From: Burkholderiales bacterium | Lineage (GTDB): Bacteria > Pseudomonadota > Gammaproteobacteria > Burkholderiales > Burkholderiaceae_C | Length of the DNA: 64,000 bases | NCBI GenBank assembly: GCA_947453625.1 | Contig: CANGHK010000002.1 | Coordinates: 111,774-175,773, forward strand | Direction of reading: 5' to 3' | Shown: positions 42,689 through 53,204 of the stretch, piece after piece | Numbering within the stretch: the first letter of the stretch is position 1 | How the letters are laid out: the number at the start of each line of letters is the position of its first letter | Program-made: the position numbers and the translations under genes | Notes under the pieces: model-generated | Told to the model about the DNA's origin: nothing | What the model saw: the letters and a program-made list of their open reading frames with translations, nothing else | Database searches by the model: none

Positions 42689-44767
42689 ATGGCCACCTCC
42701 AAACAGCAAGACAATCCCCAAAAATCCGCGTTGATGGCCAACGCGATCCGGGCCCTGGCGATGGACGCCGTGCAGCAGGCCAACTCGGGCCACCCCGGTG
42801 CGCCCATGGGCATGGCCGAGATCGCGGTGGCGCTGTGGGGCCGGCATCTGAAGCACAACCCGGCCAATCCGAAGTGGGCCGACCGCGACCGCTTCGTGCT
42901 GAGCAACGGCCACGCCTCGATGCTGGTCTACGCGCTGTTGCACCTCAGCGGCTACGACCTGGCGCTGTCCGAGTTGCGCAATTTCCGCCAACTGCACAGC
43001 AAGACGCCGGGCCACCCCGAGGTCGGCGTGACGCCGGGCATCGAGACCACCACCGGCCCGCTGGGCCAGGGCCTGACCAACGCGGTGGGCATGGCGCTGG
43101 CCGAGAAACTGCTGGCGGCCGAGTTCAACCGCCCCGGCCACAAGGTGGTCGACCACCGCACTTACACCTTCATGGGCGACGGCTGCCTGATGGAGGGCAT
43201 CAGCCACGAGGCCTGCGCGCTGGCCGGCGCCTGGAAGCTGGGCAAGCTGGTCGCGTTCTACGACGACAACGGCATCTCTATCGACGGCCCGGTCAAGCCC
43301 TGGTACGTCGACGATGTGGCCAAGCGCTTCGACGCCTATGGCTGGAGCGTGATCGGTCCGGTCGATGGCCACGACGTGGCTGCGGTGGACGCGGCGATCG
43401 CCGAGGCCAAGGGCACGGCCGAGCGGCCGGCGATCCGGCCTACGCTGATCATCTGCAAGACCACCATAGGCCGGGGCTCGCCCAACCGTGCCGGCAGCGC
43501 CAAGGCGCATGGCGAGGCGCTGGGCCATGACGAGATCAAGCTCACCCGCGAGGCCCTGGGCTGGCCGCACGAGGCTTTCGTGATCCCCGAAGCGGCTTAC
43601 GCCGCCTGGGACGCCAAGCGTGCCGGCGCGGCCGGCGAGGCGCGCTGGACCAAGGCCTTTGCCGCCTACCAGGCCAAGCACCCGGCGCTGGCCACTGAGC
43701 TGACGCGCCGCATCGACGGTGACCTGCCTGCCGGGTTCGCGCAAGCCGCGGTCGACGCCGTCGTGGCCGCGCACACCGCCGCCCAGACCCTGGCCAGCCG
43801 CAAGGCCAGCCAGAACGCGCTCGAAGCCTTCACCGGCGCGCTGCCCGAGTTGCTGGGCGGGTCGGCCGACCTGACCGGCTCCAACCTGACCAACACCTCG
43901 CACACCCCGGCGCTGCGTTTCGACGAGGTCGGCACGCCCAACGGCGGACGCCATATCAACTACGGCGTGCGCGAGTTCGGCATGGCCGCAATCATGAACG
44001 GCGTCGCGCTGCACGGCGGCTTCATCCCGTATGGCGGCACCTTCCTGACCTTCTCCGACTACAGCCGCAACGCGATCCGGATGGCCGCGCTGATGAAGCT
44101 GCGGGTGGTCCATGTCTTCACCCACGACTCTATCGGTCTGGGCGAGGACGGCCCGACCCACCAGAGCGTCGAGCATGCCGCCAGCCTGCGGCTGATCCCC
44201 GGCCTGGACGTCTGGCGCCCGGCCGACACCGCCGAGACCACGGTGGCCTGGGCGGTGGCGATCGAGAACCGGCAGCGACCCAGCGCGCTGCTGCTGAGTC
44301 GGCAGAACTTGCCCTACGCGCCCAAGGCGACGTCGGACGCCGCGCCGACGGCCAGCGGGCTGGACAGCATCGCCAAGGGCGGCTATGTGCTGGCCGAGCC
44401 GAGCGAGGTCGGGCTGACCAAGGCCGCGCAGGCGGTGATCATCGCCACTGGCAGCGAGGTGCAGCTCGCGCTGCACGCCCAGGCCGCGCTGGCCGCGCTG
44501 AAGATCGCGGTGCGGGTGGTGTCCATCCCCAGCACGACGGTCTTCGACCGCCAGAGCGTGGCCTACAAGTCCAGCGTGCTGCCGGCCAAGCTGCCGCGGG
44601 TGGCGATAGAGGCCGGCGTCACCGACGGCTGGTGGAAGTACGGCTGCGCCGCGGTGCTGGGCATAGACAGCTACGGCGAGAGCGCGCCTGCGCCTGAGCT
44701 GTTCAAGCATTTCGGGCTCACCGCCGAAGCGCTGACCGCGACGGTGCGACAAGTGCTGGGCAAGTAA
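42689..44767 (+). CDS. tkt: Transketolase
   Basis: This thiamine diphosphate enzyme transfers two-carbon units in the pentose phosphate and Calvin pathways. The 692-residue protein has the expected three domains. Visible motifs include [15 protein letters not shown] near the N-terminus, the ThDP-binding region from [10 protein letters not shown] to DDNGISIDG, and the catalytic-site segment [17 protein letters not shown]-terminal domain follows. The frame is open upstream to 42488, but ATG 42689 matches the family start. gap follows 75 nt downstream on the same strand, so the two central-carbon genes are probably one operon, as in many Burkholderiales. Confidence 0.98.
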   Translation: MATSKQQDNPQKSALMANAIRALAMDAVQQANSGHPGAPMGMAEIAVALWGRHLKHNPANPKWADRDRFVLSNGHASMLVYALLHLSGYDLALSELRNFRQLHSKTPGHPEVGVTPGIETTTGPLGQGLTNAVGMALAEKLLAAEFNRPGHKVVDHRTYTFMGDGCLMEGISHEACALAGAWKLGKLVAFYDDNGISIDGPVKPWYVDDVAKRFDAYGWSVIGPVDGHDVAAVDAAIAEAKGTAERPAIRPTLIICKTTIGRGSPNRAGSAKAHGEALGHDEIKLTREALGWPHEAFVIPEAAYAAWDAKRAGAAGEARWTKAFAAYQAKHPALATELTRRIDGDLPAGFAQAAVDAVVAAHTAAQTLASRKASQNALEAFTGALPELLGGSADLTGSNLTNTSHTPALRFDEVGTPNGGRHINYGVREFGMAAIMNGVALHGGFIPYGGTFLTFSDYSRNAIRMAALMKLRVVHVFTHDSIGLGEDGPTHQSVEHAASLRLIPGLDVWRPADTAETTVAWAVAIENRQRPSALLLSRQNLPYAPKATSDAAPTASGLDSIAKGGYVLAEPSEVGLTKAAQAVIIATGSEVQLALHAQAALAALKIAVRVVSIPSTTVFDRQSVAYKSSVLPAKLPRVAIEAGVTDGWWKYGCAAVLGIDSYGESAPAPELFKHFGLTAEALTATVRQVLGK

Positions 44768-45838
<1,071 letters not shown>

Positions 45839-45890
45839 CCCTCCCCACGTTGCGCGGCGCCTGAATGGTTCGCCAGCAATCAAACTTCAC

Positions 45891-45915
45891 AAGGCCGGGA
45901 TAGCATCCCGGCCTT
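45891..45915. terminator. Strong hairpin after gap
   Basis: A perfect 10-bp stem (AAGGCCGGGA / TCCCGGCCTT) with a 5-nt loop TAGCA lies between gap and the subtilase gene. The stem ends in T on the plus strand but no long T tract follows, so it may be an imperfect intrinsic terminator or an mRNA-stabilising hairpin. Confidence 0.6.
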
Positions 45916-45963
45916 GTGCTTGGTGGGCGCGGCCGCGCCCCGGCTTGGCAGTGGGTGCGCGCG

Positions 45964-47952
45964 ATGGCGACAGTTTCGATCCAACGGTTTCTCGGCAAAT
46001 GCCTGGCCCTGCTGCCCGCCTTGCTGATGCCGGCGCTGGGGCTGTGGCCGGATGCCGCGGTCAGCGAGCGCGGGCCGCGCCTGCAGGCGCTGGTGGCACC
46101 GGCGCAGGGCGAAGACCCGAACAACGCCCGGGTGATCGTCAAGTACCGTGCAGGCAGCGACCTGGCTCGCGCCGCGGGCATGGCCGGGCGGGCCCAGCAT
46201 GCCAGCCGACTGAGTGCGCGCCTGGCGTTGCCGCTGGCTGACGGCCGCCCGCTGGGCCCGCACAGCCAGGGCCTGCGGGCCATGGGCTTGTCCTCGCGCC
46301 AGCTGGTCGCCCGCCTGCAGGCCCAGCCCGATGTCGAGTGGGCGGTGGTGGACCAGCGCCGCAGCATCACCGGCGTGCTGCCCAACGACCCCTACTACGC
46401 CGGCAACCAGACCAGCATCACGCCCACGGTGGGCCAGTGGTATCTGCGCGCCCCCGACAACATCCAAGTCTCGGCCATCAACGCCGAGGGCGCCTGGGCG
46501 ATCACCACCGGTTCATCCAGCGTCACCGTGGCGGTGCTCGACACGGGGGTGCGCTTCGACCATCCCGATCTGTTGCCTGCAGCGCAAGGCGGTAAGCTGT
46601 GGCCGGGCTATGACTTCGTCAGCGACAACAGGACCGCTGCCGACGGCGGTGGCCGCGATGCCGACGCCAGCGATCCCGGTGACTGGAGCACGGCCTCCAG
46701 CAGCTGCGGCGCGGCCCCCAGCAGCTGGCACGGCACGCAGGTGGCCGGGCTGGTCGGCGCGGCCAGCGACAACGGCATCGGCATGGCCAGCGTCGGCCGC
46801 CAGGTGATGGTGCTGCCGGTGCGGGTGCTGGGCCAGTGCGGCGGCTTCGACTCGGACATCCAGGCCGGGATGCTGTGGGCGGCCGGCCTGATCAGCGATC
46901 CGGTGCCCAACCCGCATCCGGCCAAGGTCATCAACATCAGCCTGGGCTCGCCCACCGCCTGCGATTCTTACCAGCCCATCATCGACCAGCTGACCGCGGC
47001 CAAGGTGACGGTGGTGGTCGCGGCCGGCAACAGCACCGGACTGGACGTCAACTCACCCGCCAACTGCCAGGGCGTCATCGCGGTGGCAGGGGTGCGTCAT
47101 GCCGGCACCAAGGTGGGTTACTCCAGCCTCGGCCCGCAGGTCTCGCTGGCCGCGCCGGCGGGCAATTGCGTCAACATCGACGGCGGCCCCTGCCTGTACC
47201 CGCTGCTGACCACCGTCAACGCCGGCACCACCTCGCCCGGCGCGAACACCTACAGCGACAGCACCAGGAGTTCGCTGGGCACCAGCTTCGCCGCGCCACT
47301 GGTGGCAGGCACGGCCGCGCTGATGCTGTCGGTCGATCCGACGCTGGCGCCGGCCCAGATCAAGGCCGTATTGCAAGCCAGCACACGCGCGTTCCCGACC
47401 ACCGGTGGTGCCGACGCCAAGGTGGTGGCCTGCCAGGCGCCGGGCAGCGTCGAGCAACTCGAGTGCTACTGCACCACCAGCACCTGCGGGGCGGGCTTGC
47501 TCGATGCGGGCGCGGCGGTGGCCCGTGTGCAGCTGGCGGCGCTGGCCCCCACTGCGGTGATACAGCCGGTGGCCGGGCCGGTCACCGTGGGCAGCACGGT
47601 CAGGCTTGATGGCGGGGCCTCTGCTGCTGCGGTCGGCCGCAGCATCGTGCGTTACCAGTGGCGGGTTGCCGGCGGTGATCTGGCCGCAGCCAGCCTGAAC
47701 GGCGCCACCGACGGCAACAGCGCGACCCTGACTGCCCTCTCGCCCGGGACCTTGCGCGTCAGCTTGACGGTCACCGACAACACCGGTGCCAGCCGCAGTG
47801 CCGAGGCGACCGTCACGGTGGCCGCCGCCCCGGTGGTGGTCACACCGCCAGCGACAGGTGGCGGTGGCGGTGGCGGTGCGATGGGCCTGGGCTGGATGTT
47901 CGGGCTGGCCAGCGCGATCGGCCTGCTCGCCCGTCGCCGCCTCAGCGATTGA
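45964..47952 (+). CDS. Exported S8 (subtilisin-like) serine protease with GlyGly-CTERM anchor
   Basis: This is a secreted protease of 662 residues. A signal peptide (about 1-33) is followed by a pro-region and the catalytic domain with Asp193 (VLDTGVRFDHPDL), His256 (SWHGTQVAG) and Ser441 (GTSFAAPLVAGTAAL). A PKD/Ig-like domain (about 535-625) precedes a C-terminal run of glycines, a hydrophobic helix and LLARRRLSD: the GlyGly-CTERM pattern processed by rhombosortase and linked to type II secretion. The final protein is thus probably delivered to the outer surface and anchored or released. ATG 45964 is used. Its 3' end overlaps the convergent SPOR gene by 11 bp. Confidence 0.93.
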   Translation: MATVSIQRFLGKCLALLPALLMPALGLWPDAAVSERGPRLQALVAPAQGEDPNNARVIVKYRAGSDLARAAGMAGRAQHASRLSARLALPLADGRPLGPHSQGLRAMGLSSRQLVARLQAQPDVEWAVVDQRRSITGVLPNDPYYAGNQTSITPTVGQWYLRAPDNIQVSAINAEGAWAITTGSSSVTVAVLDTGVRFDHPDLLPAAQGGKLWPGYDFVSDNRTAADGGGRDADASDPGDWSTASSSCGAAPSSWHGTQVAGLVGAASDNGIGMASVGRQVMVLPVRVLGQCGGFDSDIQAGMLWAAGLISDPVPNPHPAKVINISLGSPTACDSYQPIIDQLTAAKVTVVVAAGNSTGLDVNSPANCQGVIAVAGVRHAGTKVGYSSLGPQVSLAAPAGNCVNIDGGPCLYPLLTTVNAGTTSPGANTYSDSTRSSLGTSFAAPLVAGTAALMLSVDPTLAPAQIKAVLQASTRAFPTTGGADAKVVACQAPGSVEQLECYCTTSTCGAGLLDAGAAVARVQLAALAPTAVIQPVAGPVTVGSTVRLDGGASAAAVGRSIVRYQWRVAGGDLAAASLNGATDGNSATLTALSPGTLRVSLTVTDNTGASRSAEATVTVAAAPVVVTPPATGGGGGGGAMGLGWMFGLASAIGLLARRRLSD

Positions 47953-48673
47953 CGCTGGCCGGCGCGGCGGAAGCCGCAGCCTGGGCCACACAGGCCACGA
48001 AGCCCGGTCCTGACGGCAGGCGCAGGCCGGCCAGCCTGGCCCGGACCGACGGGTCGGCCGCGGGCAGGCGCAGCACCGTCAGGCCTTGTGCCGGGCGCAA
48101 GGCCACCACCCGTGCCGTTCGCACCCCGCGCTGCTGCAGCAATGCCAGCGCGGCATCAGCAGCCGGCTTGTCGTCGAAGCGGCCCAGGCTCAGGCCGGGC
48201 TGCAGATTGGGCGAACTGCGCAACTCCTCGGCATCGACCTTGATGCGGTTGAGCTGCTCGCGCTTGGCCTGCAGCGCATCGCGGTCGGCAAAGCGGCCGA
48301 TGTAGACCAGGTAGGCGCCGCGGTCCTCGGCCTGGATCGACAGCCAGCTGCCCTCGGCCAGGCCCGCCTCGCGCAGCGTGCGTTCGGCGGCGTCGGCCTC
48401 GGCGGCGCTGAACGGGCCGGCCTCCAGGCAGGCGCCAGCCGCGGCCTGCGCGGTCTTGGCCACCGAGGCGGCGGCATCGGCCGCGCTGGCAGCCTGCGGC
48501 GACAGGATGGTGACCGCCTGTGGGTCGACCTGGCGCGCCAGCCGTTCGGGTTCGCGCTGCCGGGCGCCGCCGGGGCGGCCGCCGTCAGCACCCAGGCGAT
48601 CGAACAGTGCCCATTGCCCCGCCAGCAGCAGGGCGTTGGCCAGCAGCAGTACCAGCGCGACCATCCTCAGCAT
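47942..48673 (-). CDS. SPOR-domain membrane protein
   Basis: This is a 243-residue protein with a single N-terminal membrane helix (MLRMVALVLLLANALLLAGQW, about 1-21) and a periplasmic part. A low-complexity linker leads to a SPOR-like domain at about 85-195, with CLEAGPFSAAEADAAERTL, YLVYIGRFADRDALQAKREQL and LSLGRFDDKPAADAAL. SPOR domains bind glycan strands lacking stem peptides, usually at division sites. The start overlaps the end of birA by 7 nt; a second ATG at 48664 is possible. Gene pairs of birA and a SPOR protein are frequent in Burkholderiales, as far as I recall. Confidence 0.8.
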   Translation of the reverse strand: MLRMVALVLLLANALLLAGQWALFDRLGADGGRPGGARQREPERLARQVDPQAVTILSPQAASAADAAASVAKTAQAAAGACLEAGPFSAAEADAAERTLREAGLAEGSWLSIQAEDRGAYLVYIGRFADRDALQAKREQLNRIKVDAEELRSSPNLQPGLSLGRFDDKPAADAALALLQQRGVRTARVVALRPAQGLTVLRLPAADPSVRARLAGLRLPSGPGFVACVAQAAASAAPASVNR

Positions 48674-49581
48674 GCCGGGGCTCCGTGTCCGGCGCCGGTC
48701 TGCGAGTTGGCGGCGGCGCGCAGGCTGACCTCGCCACTGCCCACCGGCAGGCGCTGCGCGCCAGAACCGGCGCTGCCCGGCACGCGCAGCCACAGCGTGC
48801 CGCTGTCGTCGACACCGTCGGCGATGCCGCCTGGCAAGCCGGGCAGGGTGGTGGTCACGGCCTGTCCGGCCAGCAGGTCGCGCGCGGCGAAGCGCGCCCG
48901 CAGCGGTGCAAAGCCAGCGCGCTCGAAGTCCAGCAGCGCGCGCAACAGTGGCGCGGCCACGCAGGCCAGCGCGGCGGGCGCCGACTGGCCTGGATGCAGT
49001 GCCTGCAGGTCGGCCTGGCCCCAGCTCAGCGCGGGCGCACCGGGGTCCAGCGTTTGCGGCAACAGGTTCAGGCCCACGCCCACCACGGCCAGGCGGCGGT
49101 CGCCTGCCTGCACCGTCTCGATCAGGATGCCGCCCAGCTTGCGACCTATCGGTCCCGCGCCAGCGTCGGTGTCATCGCGCAGCAGCAGGTCGTTCGGCCA
49201 TTTGATGCCCAGCCGCGGCGCCTGGCCGGCCCGCGGCGGATCGAGTGCTTCGGCCAGCGCCAGGCCCACCGCCAGCGACAGCCCGGACCAGGTCAGGGGC
49301 GACAGCGGCAAGGAGATCGAAAAGGTCAGCGACGCGCCGGCACGCGATTGCCAGGGCTTGCCCTGGCGGCCGCGGCCCTGGGTCTGGTGCTCGGCCACCA
49401 GCAGGCAGGGCCGCGGCGCAAGGTCGGGTCGGGCGGCGCTGGCGCTGCGCGCGCGCGCCAGAAGTTCGGTGTTGGTCGAGCCTATGCTGGCCACCACCTC
49501 CACGCGCAAGCCGGGCAGCAGGGCGGTCAACTGCTGGCACAGCGCGTCGGTGTTCCAGGGCGGCTTGGGCAGGGCGGGCAT
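48667..49581 (-). CDS. birA: Biotin--[acetyl-CoA-carboxylase] ligase
   Basis: This enzyme attaches biotin to the carrier domain of acetyl-CoA carboxylase through biotinyl-AMP. The 304-residue protein has ASIGSTNTELL near residue 35, the biotin-binding/ATP loop GRGRQGKPWQS (about 70-80), the KWPNDLLL segment and GILIET. A C-terminal SH3-like part follows. It lacks the N-terminal helix-turn-helix found in E. coli BirA, so it is a ligase without repressor function (group I). It ends in a long tail not needed for catalysis. The gene overlaps the downstream SPOR-protein gene. Confidence 0.95.
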   Translation of the reverse strand: MPALPKPPWNTDALCQQLTALLPGLRVEVVASIGSTNTELLARARSASAARPDLAPRPCLLVAEHQTQGRGRQGKPWQSRAGASLTFSISLPLSPLTWSGLSLAVGLALAEALDPPRAGQAPRLGIKWPNDLLLRDDTDAGAGPIGRKLGGILIETVQAGDRRLAVVGVGLNLLPQTLDPGAPALSWGQADLQALHPGQSAPAALACVAAPLLRALLDFERAGFAPLRARFAARDLLAGQAVTTTLPGLPGGIADGVDDSGTLWLRVPGSAGSGAQRLPVGSGEVSLRAAANSQTGAGHGAPAC

Positions 49582-49626
49582 CGTGCCGGCGGCAGTGGGT
49601 GGCAGATGGGGGCAGATGGCGACCGC

Positions 49627-50175
49627 TCAGGCCTTGGCCGCCCGCTTGGGCGCCAGCATCGTGCCGCGGCAGGTCTTGGCGCCGCAGCGGCATTCGAAGC
49701 GCTTTTTCAGCGCCGCGGTGTGGCGCTCGTCGATCACCAGCCCGTAGTCGAAGAACAACTCCTCGCCCACCTTCAGGTCGCGCAGCGCTTTCAGGTGGAT
49801 TCGGCCGGCGTCTTCCTCGGCCTCGCAGTTGGGCATGCAGGCATGGTTGATCCAGCGCGAGGCGTTGCCGCCCACCAGGCCGTCGATCACCCGGTCTTCG
49901 TCGATGTGGAAGTAGAAGGTGTGGTCGGGCTGGCTGGGGTCGTGCGGATGGCGGCGCAGCGCCTCGGGCCAGCTGATGACCTCGCCGGTGTATTCGATGA
50001 AGGTCTCGCCCTGGCGGATCGGCTGCACCACGAACACGCCCTTGCCATGCACACCGCTCTTGCGCACCTGCAGGCGGCGGCCCCGGATGGGCGCGGGCGT
50101 GGTGTCTGTCAGGGGGGGGTGGGGCCCGGCGGCGGCAGCGGTCTTGCGGACGTTGGCTTGCACGGCGGCTTTCAT
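49627..50175 (-). CDS. SET-domain protein-lysine methyltransferase
   Basis: This is a predicted cytoplasmic SAM-dependent lysine methyltransferase of 182 residues. The SET core contains the SAM-binding HGKGVFVVQPIRQGE (about 43-57), YTGEV, the pseudoknot motif RWINHACMPNCEA, and EELFFDYG with the catalytic Tyr. A post-SET zinc-like cluster follows with CRCGAKTCRGTM. A basic, low-complexity N-terminus and KRAAKA tail surround the core. ATG 50175 is chosen; ATG 50193 in frame is possible. SET proteins are mostly eukaryotic but small ones occur in bacteria; targets are unknown. It is divergent from topB. Confidence 0.85.
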   Translation of the reverse strand: MKAAVQANVRKTAAAAGPHPPLTDTTPAPIRGRRLQVRKSGVHGKGVFVVQPIRQGETFIEYTGEVISWPEALRRHPHDPSQPDHTFYFHIDEDRVIDGLVGGNASRWINHACMPNCEAEEDAGRIHLKALRDLKVGEELFFDYGLVIDERHTAALKKRFECRCGAKTCRGTMLAPKRAAKA

Positions 50176-50338
50176 TGGGTAAAGTGATTCCATGGGCGCG
50201 CACCCGCACACCTGTGCAAGCGCGCGCGAGAACAGCGACGGATTGTAGGCATGGCCCCGTAACCCGGCGCCCGGCCTCGGCCCCGAGGCGATCGCGCGAG
50301 CTCACACAATCGCCCACCCAAAGGATTCGACCCGACCC

Positions 50339-53068
50339 ATGAGCAAGACCCTGATCATTGCCGAGAAGCCCAGCGTGGCGCAGGACATCGTCCGCGCGCT
50401 GACCCCCGTGGCGGGCAAGTTTGAGAAGCACGAAGACCATTTCGAGAACGAGCGCTATGTCGTCAGTTCGGCGGTCGGCCATCTGGTGGAGATCACCGCG
50501 CCCGACGAGTTCGAGGTCAAGCGCGGCAAGTGGAGCTTCGCCAACCTGCCGGTGGTGCCGCCGCACTTCGATCTGGCGCCGATCGACAAGGCCAAGAGCC
50601 GTCTGGCCGCGCTGGTGCGGCTGGTCAAGCGCAAGGACGTCACCGACTTGATCAACGCCTGCGACGCGGGCCGCGAGGGTGAGCTGATCTTCCGGCTGAT
50701 CGTGCAATACGCCGACAACCTGAAGACGCCGCTGGCCAAGCCGATCCGCCGCCTGTGGCTGCAGAGCATGACGCCGCAGGCGATTCGCGACGGCTTCGAC
50801 CACCTGCGCAGCGACAAGCAGATGCTGGGCCTGGCCGACGCCGCGCGCAGCCGCAGCGAGGCCGACTGGCTGGTCGGCATCAACGGCACGCGGGCGATGA
50901 CGGCCTTCAACTCGCGTGACGGCGGCTTCTTCCTGACCACCGTGGGCCGGGTGCAGACGCCCACGCTGTCGATCATGGTCGAGCGGGAAGAAAAGATCCG
51001 CAAGCATGTCTCGCGCGACTACTGGGAGATCAAGGCCGGTTTTCTCGTGCCCCCAGGCCCGGGCGACGCCCGGTCCGCCCCCCAAGGGGGTGTCGGGGCC
51101 TTGGGGCGGCCCGGCGACCCCGAGGCCGCCGCCGGCCGCTACGAAGGCAAGTGGTTCGACCCCAAGTTCAAGAAGGGCCCGGCCCCGGGCGAGGACAAGG
51201 ACGCGCTGCCCGACCCGGATCGCCGCGCCGACCGGCTGTGGAACGAACGTGACGCCAACGCGATCCGCGACGCAGTGCTGGGCAAGACCGGCACCGTCAG
51301 CGAGGAGTCCAAGCCCAGCAGCTCGGCCAGCCCGCTGCTCTACGACCTGACCACGCTGCAGCGCGAGGCCAACAGCCGCTTCGGCTTCAGCGCCAAGACC
51401 ACGCTCGGCCTGGCCCAGGCGCTGTACGAGAAGCACAAGGTGCTGACCTACCCGCGGACCGACTCGCGCGCGCTGCCCGAGGATTACGTGGACACGGTCA
51501 AGCAGACCTTCCAGATGATCGCTGGCGAAGACCTGCCCGGGCCGCTGCGCGAACTGGCCCAGCATGCGCGCAAGGGTTTGAAAGAGGGTTACATCAAGCC
51601 GACCAAGCGGGTCTTCGACAACGCCAAGGTGTCGGACCACTTCGCGATCATCCCGACGCTGCTGGCGCCCAAGAGCCTGAGCGAGATCGAGGCCAAGCTC
51701 TACGACATGGTGGTCAAGCGCTTCATCGCGGTGTTCTACCCGTCAGCCGAGTTCCAGGTCACCACCCGCATCACGCAGGTCGCTGGCCACCACTTCCAGA
51801 CCAACGGCAAGGTGCTGGTCAACCCGGGCTGGCTGGCGGTCTACGGCAAGGAGGCGCAGGACGAGGACGCCAACCTGGTGCCGGTCAGCCCCAACGAGGC
51901 CGTGGCCAACGAGTATGTCGACGTCAACCCGCTCAAGACCAAGCCGCCGGCGCGCTACAGCGAGGCCACCTTGCTCAGCGCGATGGAGGGCGCGGGCAAG
52001 CTGATCGACGACGACGAGCTGCGCGAGGCGATGGCCGAGAAAGGCCTGGGTACGCCGGCCACCCGGGCCCAGGTGATCGAGGGTCTGATCGCCGAGAAGT
52101 ACATCCTGCGCGAGGGCCGCGAGCTGTGCCCCACCGCCAAGGCCTTCCAACTGATGACGCTGCTGCGCGGCCTGGCGATCGAGGACCTGACCAAGCCCGA
52201 GCTGACCGGCAACTGGGAGCACCAGCTGGCCGAGATGGAGCATGGCCGGCTCTCGCGCGCCGACTTCATGAAGGACATCGCGGCGATGGCCGAGCGCATC
52301 GTGCGCAAGGCCAAGGAATACGACCGCGACACGATTCCCGGCGACTACGCGACGCTGGTCGCGCCCTGCCCGAACTGCGGCGGCGTGGTCAGGGAGAACT
52401 ACCGGCGCTTCACTTGCGTGGGCGCCGACGGCGCGGGATTGACCCCCGCCGCGGGCGGTGGGGCGGAGGGTTGCGGCTTCAGCATGACCAAGATTCCCGC
52501 CGGCCGCAGCTTCGAGTTGCGCGAGGTCGAGACCTTTCTGCGTGACCACAAGGTCGGGCCGCTGGAGGGCTTCCGATCCAAGGCCGGCTGGCCTTTCACC
52601 GCCGAGCTCAAGCTGGTGCACGACGACGAGATCAAGAACTGGAAGCTCGAGTTCGACTTCGGCGACGATGCCAAGGGCGCCGACGGCGAGGCGGTGACCA
52701 TCGATTTCACCGGCCAGCCGTCGATGGGCGCCTGCCCCAAGTGCAAGGGCCATGTCTACGAGCATGGCGCCAACTACGCCTGCCAGCATGCGGTCAGCGC
52801 GCCCGTGACCTGCGACTTCAAGAGCGGCAAGATCATCCTGACCCAGGCCGTCTCGCACGAGCAGGTGACCAAACTGCTGGCCACCGGCAAGACCGACCTG
52901 CTCGACGGTTTCGTCTCCAACCGCACCAAGCGCAAATTCAAGGCCAGGCTGGTCTGGGACGAGAAAGAGGGCAAGGTGATCTTCGAGTTCGAGCCGCGCG
53001 CGGCCAAGGCGCCTGCGGCGAAGAAGGCGGCAGCCAAGACCGCGGCCCGCAAGACCGTGAAATCCTGA
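50339..53068 (+). CDS. topB: DNA topoisomerase III
   Basis: This type IA topoisomerase decatenates and relaxes DNA. The 909-residue protein starts with the TOPRIM domain (IAEKPSVAQDIVRAL; acidic DxD in NACDAGREGEL). The catalytic Tyr371 lies in VLTYPRTDSRALP. Two C-terminal zinc-finger-like parts contain CPNCGG...C...CGFS and CPKCKGHV...C, and the protein ends with a basic AAKTAARK tail. Two oddities stand out. About 28 residues of Pro/Gly-rich, repeat-derived sequence sit between DYWEIKAGF and YEGKWFDP (about 237-265). An unusual Gly/Ala-rich loop also separates Cys residues in the first zinc finger. A strong hairpin follows the stop. Confidence 0.96.
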   Translation: MSKTLIIAEKPSVAQDIVRALTPVAGKFEKHEDHFENERYVVSSAVGHLVEITAPDEFEVKRGKWSFANLPVVPPHFDLAPIDKAKSRLAALVRLVKRKDVTDLINACDAGREGELIFRLIVQYADNLKTPLAKPIRRLWLQSMTPQAIRDGFDHLRSDKQMLGLADAARSRSEADWLVGINGTRAMTAFNSRDGGFFLTTVGRVQTPTLSIMVEREEKIRKHVSRDYWEIKAGFLVPPGPGDARSAPQGGVGALGRPGDPEAAAGRYEGKWFDPKFKKGPAPGEDKDALPDPDRRADRLWNERDANAIRDAVLGKTGTVSEESKPSSSASPLLYDLTTLQREANSRFGFSAKTTLGLAQALYEKHKVLTYPRTDSRALPEDYVDTVKQTFQMIAGEDLPGPLRELAQHARKGLKEGYIKPTKRVFDNAKVSDHFAIIPTLLAPKSLSEIEAKLYDMVVKRFIAVFYPSAEFQVTTRITQVAGHHFQTNGKVLVNPGWLAVYGKEAQDEDANLVPVSPNEAVANEYVDVNPLKTKPPARYSEATLLSAMEGAGKLIDDDELREAMAEKGLGTPATRAQVIEGLIAEKYILREGRELCPTAKAFQLMTLLRGLAIEDLTKPELTGNWEHQLAEMEHGRLSRADFMKDIAAMAERIVRKAKEYDRDTIPGDYATLVAPCPNCGGVVRENYRRFTCVGADGAGLTPAAGGGAEGCGFSMTKIPAGRSFELREVETFLRDHKVGPLEGFRSKAGWPFTAELKLVHDDEIKNWKLEFDFGDDAKGADGEAVTIDFTGQPSMGACPKCKGHVYEHGANYACQHAVSAPVTCDFKSGKIILTQAVSHEQVTKLLATGKTDLLDGFVSNRTKRKFKARLVWDEKEGKVIFEFEPRAAKAPAAKKAAAKTAARKTVKS
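51049..51135. repeat. Repeat-like insertion inside topB coding sequence
   Basis: About 84 nt (28 codons), in frame, with the C6-AA-G5 hairpin at 51078-51090 and a GGGCCTTGGGGC-type palindromic environment. This resembles the intergenic C/G-rich repeats elsewhere in the window (CTCCCCCTCAAGGGGG at 55943-55958; the hairpin at 53096). It encodes a Pro/Gly/Ala-rich stretch with no counterpart in the usual topoisomerase III between the conserved segments on both sides. It appears to be a mobile palindromic element fixed within the gene. Confidence 0.6.
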
Positions 53069-53095
53069 GGCTTGCGCGGCCCGGCCTGCGGGCCA

Positions 53096-53114
53096 CCCCC
53101 CGCATCGCGGGGGG
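53096..53114. terminator. Strong hairpin after topB
   Basis: CCCCCCGC-ATC-GCGGGGGG has a perfect 8-bp G/C stem and a 3-nt loop, 27 nt after the topB stop. No T tract follows, so it could be a repeat remnant or a rho-dependent/attenuating structure. The rest of the 136-bp gap before the PEP-CTERM gene shows no other feature. Confidence 0.5.
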
Positions 53115-53204
53115 CGCGGCTGACGGGCGCGTCGGCAACATGGCCAGGCCTTGCAACAGCGTGCAGGGCCTCGCCAAAAACCGCTCAAGCCGTTGGGATA
53201 AACC

